From the NCBI GenBank assembly GCA_030272585.1, contig BSYQ01000012.1, positions 1,550,001 through 1,614,000 of the forward strand: a stretch of DNA of 64,000 nucleotides, read 5' to 3'. Within the stretch, counting starts at the first letter, position 1, and every line of letters starts with the position of its first letter. The position numbers and the translations under genes were made by a program. Below are positions 58,494 through 64,000 of this stretch, piece by piece. The DNA is from Bryopsis sp. KO-2023 (lineage: Eukaryota > Chlorophyta > Ulvophyceae > Bryopsidales > Bryopsidaceae). The notes under the pieces were generated by a model that was given only the letters and a program-made list of their open reading frames with translations, was not told the origin of the DNA and searched no databases.

Positions 58494-58624
58494 CGCAATC
58501 GATCAGCACTGCAGGCGAGACAACAACAAGATACCACGATACAAAGGCGCACGGTGCGGTGAAGTTGAACAGGGAGCGAAGTCGATATATTCGGGACAGT
58601 ACGGCAGAACTGACTAACTTTGGA

Positions 58625-59085
58625 TTTGATCGGAAGTGATGATCGGCGCAAAAGTCGGTTTTTGATTTCTTGGACCGATCATAATCGGAATTTGAAACCA
58701 AATCCCGATCAACCGACCATGATCGGAGCTGATCGGATCAACGGCCGATTAATCGGCGTTTTACCGATCTTGATCGGCCGATTAGGCGTTTGCATGTCGC
58801 AACGCTTGATCGTGATCGGGATCGTGATCGGAGCAACCGATCAGATCGGTGATCGGCGAACCGATCACGATCACGATCAAGCTTTGATCGGCCGACCACG
58901 ATCATCGATCAGGTTTTGATCGGCCGATCACGATCACGATCATCGATCATGATCGGTAAAAAAAAAAAAAAAAAAGACCGATCATTTTCAGAATCATGTG
59001 GAACGAGATCGTATCAGGTCAGATCGATGAAACGACCTGTCCTGACATCGAAAATGGACGGCCGATCATTTCCGATCACGTCCAT
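58625..59085. repeat. Right subterminal GATCGG palindrome array of the hAT element
   Basis: The counterpart of the left array, with GATCGGCCGATC, ACGATCACGATC and similar units just inside the right terminus. It includes an A run at about 58959-58976. The start codon of the second gene (58493) lies just inside, so the array may also act in its promoter. Confidence 0.75.
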
Positions 59086-59508
59086 AGTATGGTCGCAGTT
59101 GGTTTTCTGCCGACCCTTCCTATTGCTATTAGACAGTGCCGCTTGATGGTTCTTTGTCATGTGGTGACAAGCGGCCACTTCCCACTCCTTCTTGGAACTC
59201 GTTGGTTGGTCGCTCCCCATAGTAGTGCCAAGGCGGAAGGGTTACCCCTATCTCAACGAAGTACGACTGGGGAATGTCCCAATAGACTTCACATATGTTG
59301 CGGAGACGTTCGTGGTAGCTACAGTCTTGGATGATCCTCATGTTGGAGGGTGAGATGGAGGTATCGAAAGCCGACCAGCCGGTAACAGAAGCCGTATCTG
59401 CGGAGCCAGCGGTGGTGATCGCAAGGCCGGAAAGACAAAGGGAAATACATTTCAGAATTCGGGAGAAGTGCCGGAGGAGGAGAGAGCTCAACTAAAGGCA
59501 TTGAGGAA

Positions 59509-59837
59509 CAGTGGTGGGCTGAGACCCCTGTGTACAGGACAAGATAGAGTTTCTGTTCTGTGCACAGGGTTCGACCTGTGCTGCACAGGCGCACAGTCTG
59601 TACAACACAACACAGGCACGGTCTGTGCAAATTCTGTGCAGATTCCGTGCAGATTCCATGCAGATTCCGTGCAGATTTTGTGCTGTGTTGTGCAGTCTGC
59701 GCACCTGTGCAACACGGGTCCGACTTGTGTCGCGCACAGAAACTCGAATTTGTGGAATTTCGCTGCACAGAACAGGCCTGCACAGGGTGCACAGACTCTG
59801 TACAGAACAGGGGTCTGTCTTGTTCATCCCACCACTG
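59509..59837. mobile_element. hAT-type MITE copy 2, complete
   Basis: A perfect 8-bp duplication TTGAGGAA flanks it (59501-59508 and 59838-59845). The 329-bp element starts CAGTGGTGGGCTGAGACCCC and ends in the inverted form (CCCACCACTG). The interior has the same GTGCAGATTC repeats as copy 1. Confidence 0.92.
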
Positions 59838-59926
59838 TTGAGGAACAGTCGAAATGTTGGAATATCTAAGGCAGAAGCACAACTTGGTTCGAGAAGGATA
59901 TGACTGAAGCTTTCTAGTGATAGTAC

Positions 59927-60272
59927 GTGGAAAATATCAGCCGATTACAAGCAAAAGAGACCCCGTGGAAGTTTACTACCAAAGAGAAATTGGACCTGGA
60001 AGAAATGAGAGACCTCAAAAAGCGCTTTAATGGAAAGGAGAAGGCGGAGGCGGAGTATGAGAAGCAATTGAAGGACGATGAGTCGAAACAACGTATGAGA
60101 AACAACAACGATTGCTGGAAGTGAAAGAGAGTTGTCTGAGGAATGGGATGCCAGCCCAGCAAGCCGAGCAACTTTATCGCCAGGAAACCCGTTTACTGAA
60201 GGAACAAGAGGCCGTGGTAGGAAATGAAGACGAAGACCGAGAGATTTTTTCCCCAAAGGCGAAGGAACCTTA
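59927..60272 (+). pseudogene. Charged coiled-coil-like coding remnant
   Basis: One frame gives a Lys/Glu-rich helix (KEKLDLEEMRDLKKRFNGKE) and stops at 60122. A neighbouring frame continues with GMPAQQAEQLYRQETRLLKE and an acidic tail. This fits one helical protein with a frameshift, or exon pieces. MITEs border it on both sides. I recognise no family. Confidence 0.35.
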
Positions 60273-60311
60273 GAGTCTCGAGTGGGAAGAAGACGAGGTG
60301 GCGCTCCACGC

Positions 60312-60490
60312 TAGAGATGTGCGTCGTTGGAACGGGTTTCCGTGATAACGGGTCACGGAACGGGAACGGGTCGTGAAAAACCCGTTCCCGTTCTGGATTT
60401 TTCACTCCCGTTTTTCGGTCATTAACGGATTTTAAGCCGCCGTTAACGGGTCCGTTACTCGGAAACCCGTTGCAACGGCGCACATCTCTA
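60312..60490. mobile_element. Second MITE family, TAGAGATGTGCG termini
   Basis: A 179-bp element with 12-bp perfect inverted termini TAGAGATGTGCG extending imperfectly to about 25 bp. The interior is built of AACGGGT/ACCCGTT repeats. The termini resemble hAT elements of the TAGAGRTGTG type. Flanking octamers do not match, so the duplication has decayed. A related remnant with ACCCGTT/AACGGGT motifs lies at about 61320-61474. Confidence 0.7.
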
Positions 60491-60553
60491 CCCCAAAACC
60501 CGAAAGAACCTAACGAGATTCGAACCTGCGACTTCTAAGACTATAACCATGCG

Positions 60554-60898
60554 CAGTCATGGGCTGCACAGGACAGACCCCTGTTCTGTGCGCCGCACAG
60601 AACAGGGGTCTGTACAAATCTGTGCGGCCTGTGTTGTCCTGTCCTGTTTTTCGAAATTCCACTCTCAAGAATAGGACAGGGTGTCTGTGCGCGGAACAGG
60701 GTCGGACCTGTGCGCACAAACGCACAGACTGTACAGGATAGGACAGAAAGTGCACAGAATCCGCATAGACACGTGCACAGACACGGTCTGTCCTGTGTTG
60801 TACAGTCTGTGCGCCTGTGCGCACAGGTCCAACCCTGTTCCGTGCACAGACACCTTGTCCTGTTCTGTCTTGTGCACGGGGGTCTCAGCCCATCACTG
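60554..60898. mobile_element. hAT-type MITE copy 3, complete
   Basis: A perfect 8-bp duplication ACCATGCG flanks it (60546-60553 and 60899-60906). The 345-bp element has termini CAGTCATGGGCTG and CAGTGATGGGCTG (inverted). It belongs to the same family as 51886-52678 and 59509-59837. The DNA it split (GATTCGAACCTGCGACTTC before, CTCTAAACCACC after) looks like the reverse strand of a tRNA-related sequence. Confidence 0.92.
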
Positions 60899-60992
60899 AC
60901 CATGCGTTCTAACACTCTAAACCACCACGATGATCTAGGGGCTTCCGTAGCTATACCCTAATAAATCGTAGTAAACCGACAACGATTGGAAC

Positions 60993-61319
60993 TGATACGA
61001 ACCTCGTCCAACACGTGGCTCGGCCCACTCACACACTCATACACTCACAGTCACAGGCAGGGAAAAGGGTCGAGACCGCCTCTGAGGTGACAAGCCTCAG
61101 TTGGTACCACACGTTCAGTCAAGGGTCCATTAGGACACGGCCAGGGGGCCATTAGAACGTACATTATGGATTGGGGTTGGACAGGCTGTTCGGCCCGAGC
61201 GAGTACTTATTCGGCCCATCGAAGCCTGATTGTAACTTGGACTATTGTAAAGATCCTTGTTTGGAAGTGTTCCCGTTTGCTCTAGACGTAAAGTCTTTGT
61301 TATTCCAAAGTTCCTAATA
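60993..61319 (+). mobile_element. Solo LTR, diverged copy in opposite orientation
   Basis: A 5-bp duplication GGAAC flanks it (60988-60992 and 61320-61324). It starts TGATACGAAC and shares blocks with the reverse complement of 52138-52525: CAACACGTGGCTCGGCC, TGTTCGGCCCGAGCG near the middle and GCTCTAGACGTAAAG near the end. Its last bases (CCTAATA) have lost the CA end. It sits inside AACGGGT-repeat MITE-like DNA. Confidence 0.75.
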
Positions 61320-61790
61320 GGAACGGCCCGTTCTAACCCGTTCGCGTGCCACAACAGTTTACAACGGGAAGAGCCGCAACGAGCCGCTGCAACTTTAGAA
61401 CGGGTACCCGTTGCGGCCGTTTCCGTTGTAAAGCCCGTACCCGTTCTGGGTTCTTGGGCTGGCTCACAACTCTACTCCAAGCGCAATCTATTCGGGAGCA
61501 AACAGAGGAGGATCGACTCAAGAAGTTTAATATTTTTGTGGAAGTTCCAAAGGTGCGTCTCGAAAGTCTCGTAAGGAAAGGATTCTTCGCATGTTCGGAC
61601 ATGGGTCACGCCTATCCTATTACCAAATGGCGTTCCACCCGATCAACAGCCCCCACAAATATAGATCCATACGAGGTGTCGCAACTCATTGAAGAAGGAG
61701 CCTACAGGGATGTTTACCAAGCAAATAATGAAGCAAATGATAGAAACTTGTTGCGATGAAGAAAACGAAGCCATTGAGTGGTGGCGGTGA

Positions 61791-62149
61791 TTGATCAAAG
61801 GCTTCGACGATATACGTTATATTCCACCACCTGTTGGCGACATGTATATATTTGGGCGCACATTTGATTGCGATTCGATGCACAAGGGGTACATTAGGCA
61901 TTCTGGCATTACGGTGAAAAATGGCATGAAAAACGGGTGTCCAAGATGTCGAAACAAGTGCATGTGCGGCAAATGCATAGAGAAGATTGTGAGATCAAAA
62001 AAATAAAGATTGAGGAAGATTGCAAGAAGAATTGTCCTTGTCATAAGTGTTGCGACAGGGGTGACATTTGGATCAAACCAATACATTCATTATGTCAAAA
62101 ACATGCAAATACAAAACGTGGATGGTTATGCCCCCTGAAGGGGAGTTGA
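61791..62149 (+). pseudogene. Cys-rich zinc-binding-like coding remnant
   Basis: Two overlapping frames carry Cys clusters. 61791-62006 has VGDMYIFGRTFDCDSMHKGY and NGCPRCRNKCMCGKCIEKIV. 61937-62149 has CKKNCPCHKCCDRGDIWIKP and a C-terminal HANTKRGWLCPLKG. One protein with a frameshift between the clusters would explain both. No family recognised. Confidence 0.35.
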
Positions 62150-63259
62150 TTTACATAAAGCCCCCTGACGGGGAAGTAATGACTTGCGGTATTCGCGATT
62201 TTGATTTTTTTTTATTATGTTTTTAATGTGACGTATGTTTAACATGGATAAGTGTGGCGTTTTTTGCTACATTGAAACGTGGATATCGTCGAAGGCGTTG
62301 GTTTTGGAGCTTTTTAATGAGTGTCAATGGTGTTTCTTTTGGTGGTGTTAATGTCGGTGACCGCCGCATGAAAGAAAAAACGTTTGAAAATCTCAAACAA
62401 AATTAAAATCCCACAACCAAGCATTTCGGCTAGTGGTCAAGCCGAACATACGTCGCCCATTAAGAAACGTGTGAAAACCTCGAACGTGATAAGCATATGA
62501 TATTTTGTCTAACAAATAAAACCAAGCGTATAAACTAACCATATACAATAAGAATAGGTGGTAAAGTAGCCTATTTCGGTCAACACCTTCATGAAAGGAA
62601 GTTTAACTTCTAAGCATACCAAGTTGGTATTTGTAGTGAATCGCCAAACAGCAGCCCTGAACCAGGAGATCTGACTGTAGGCTGGCGAGCTGGCAGCTCA
62701 GTACGTTTTGAGATCTGACCTGACACAGTGAAGGGTCCACAGGGTCAGCTCAGTATCAGTAGCTGTCTGATCAAGGGATCAGGTCTTGTTAGAGGCGCTG
62801 CAGCGGGGTATTTGGGCAGCGCCTCTAGGGTAATTGGAACCTTGTTTTTGAGCGCTTTGCACCTTGGTCTCCTTTTGTTTCCCCTTCAGCCCGGCTGGCA
62901 GACTTGCAGAGTCGCAGCTGATGCATTGGTTTCGGAGCAGGACTTGTGGCAAGATCACAAGCGACATTGGAAGGTTTCTGGGAAGAAGCAAAGAGTTCTG
63001 GTGAAACTGCAGTCACAGTATCAGGCGCAGAGTTCAGGCGCAGGTTTCACAGAGTTGATCAGGGCGCAGTCTAGTGCTGAGTGCAGGCACAGTTGATGCA
63101 GCTTTCACACAGATTTGTGTAGACGCAGTGCTGCACAGAGGTCGTTTTGTACGCAAGGTTGTAGTAGAGTTTTCAGGCGTTGCCTAGCACAGAACGTTGT
63201 CAGGCGCAGGTTTTGCGCAGCAGTAAGGGGCACAGTTCAATGCGGGCACAGACGCAGAT
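62150..63259. other. No gene recognised; hairpins and CAG-rich sequence
   Basis: Two adjacent short hairpins CCCCTGAAGGGG and CCCCTGACGGGG lie at about 62132-62177. From about 62640 the sequence is rich in GGCGCAG/GCGCAG motifs, in the style of LTR or leader DNA, leading into the dispersed repeat at 63260. Confidence 0.4.
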
Positions 63260-64000
63260 TTGCGCAGCCTTGAGTAGTAGAGTTTGCGAGTCGCAGTTTT
63301 TGCGCAGCGGAACTAGGTTTGGCAGTTCATGAGCATTGTGGGTTCAGGTTTTATAGTTGTCAGCTTCGAGGAAGAGGAAGTGTCATCTGACGGGTTTCCT
63401 AGTGAGAACCAGCCGCAGGGTACCTGGATATATTCTGTTTCTTGTAGGAGTCCGAACTGCCCTCGGTTGTTAGAGTGGCTTGAGAGGGAAAGGATAAGGA
63501 CTAGCAGCCTGTAAAAGAGATCCTCTGACCCTGATTGTTATATGAGTTTTGGTAGACCTGTAGCAGTGAAAAGTAGTTGAAGTGAGGCGGAATCAGACGA
63601 AGAGATTGTGATACAGTGTGAGGCGGAGTTTCTAGGGCTGCCACCTGACTTGTTTGCTTTCTCAGGGGATTGGGTTCCAGCCCCTTTCAGGTTACCAAGA
63701 CCTGTGCAGATTTTGGGTCCAGTGAGGCACCCACTGGCAGTGATTGCACCGCCTCCTCTTAGGGCACCTTCTCACGGCCACAGGAAGGCAGAACGCATTG
63801 GGAATATTGTCAGATACTACGACTGTTTTGATCCTGAGTGCCCTATCTACAGATCGCAGAGAGCTGCACAAGAAAGACGTGAGCAGGACGATCTGAGGAA
63901 CAGAAGGAATGTCAGGCGGAGAGGAGCAGATGGGGGTACCAGCCCCAGACCCTTTCGATTTGCAGGCGACGAGGCAGATGGAGTCGTAGCCATTGCAGTA
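63260..64000 (+). repeat. Dispersed repeat with paired Cys-x4-Cys-Pro modules, copy 2 (runs off window)
   Basis: An inverted near-copy of 22441-23186 starting at TTGCGCAGCCTTGAGTAG. It carries the same frames with YSVSCRSPNCPRLLEWLERE (63329-63514) and IVRYYDCFDPECPIYRSQRA (about 63800-63870) and the same two intervening stops. Shared stops in both copies mean they are ancestral: either spliced out or part of untranslated element DNA. The window ends inside it. Confidence 0.65.

Larger units (their letters stand above)
52889..59091. mobile_element. Complete two-gene hAT transposon, 6203 bp
   Basis: A perfect 8-bp target-site duplication GTCGCAGT (52881-52888 and 59092-59099) flanks inverted termini CATACTATGGA. 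Inside both ends are arrays of palindromic GATCGG motifs. Two convergent genes follow: the transposase (53349-56027, plus) and a repeat protein (56650-58493, minus). A 99-bp tandem repeat lies in the space between their 3' ends. The perfect duplication, matched termini and open genes suggest recent, possibly ongoing activity. Confidence 0.93.

Noticed and set aside
60304-60498. 8-bp duplication around the TAGAGATGTGCG MITE
   Set aside because: The flanking octamers CTCCACGC and CCCCAAAA match at only half the positions.

Overview
This is nuclear DNA from a eukaryote, probably a multicellular one with a large, transposon-rich genome. The evidence is dozens of short GT-AG introns, an F-box gene, hAT transposons and MITEs, LTR/TRIM elements and a PAT-like DIRS retrotransposon. 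TRIMs and PAT-like DIRS elements fit a green-lineage alga or plant, but I cannot name the species.

The main host genes are two tandem, same-orientation (minus strand) paralogues of a bacterial-type alpha-2-macroglobulin (A2M). Paralogue A (about 85-12461) is cut by the left window edge. Paralogue B (about 33391-50063) looks complete, with 33 exons and about 2150 codons. Exon borders and phases match one-to-one, and most exon lengths are identical or differ by multiples of three. The protein has a signal peptide, a chain of MG-like domains, an alpha-toroid-like region, C-terminal MG-like domains, an EGF-like module and a last exon encoding a membrane helix. The cysteine expected in the thioester is kept but the following Glu-Gln is not (Cys-Pro-Ile-Asp). 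If folded and expressed it would be a membrane-anchored, thioester-less A2M.

Between the paralogues (about 12.5-33 kb) lies a transposon graveyard. It holds Ty3/gypsy integrase and Gag remnants in both orientations, a PIF1-type helicase remnant, an F-box/WD40-like gene with two homopolymer frameshifts, and an apparently intact DIRS-type element (28060-32894). That element has split direct repeats, Gag, RT-RNase H-methyltransferase and tyrosine recombinase ORFs.

Upstream of paralogue B (51-62 kb) is a nest of elements that can be delimited to the base by target-site duplications. There is a 540-bp TRIM (TSD CGTGG). A hAT MITE family has three copies (TSDs GTCATCAC, TTGAGGAA, ACCATGCG). Two related solo LTRs carry TSDs CCGAC and GGAAC, one of them inside a MITE. 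A complete 6.2-kb hAT transposon (52889-59091, TSD GTCGCAGT) carries an intact transposase and a convergent second gene for a protein with nine 15-residue Gly/Pro-rich repeats. Long palindromic GATCGG arrays lie just inside both ends. The last kilobase is an inverted copy of sequence at 22.4-23.2 kb.

The best candidates for something not well described are the two-gene hAT element with its repeat protein, the thioester-less membrane-anchored A2M pair, and the 2-kb double-open reading frame in the DIRS element. Gene models come from reading splice sites and comparing paralogues, without any database search.
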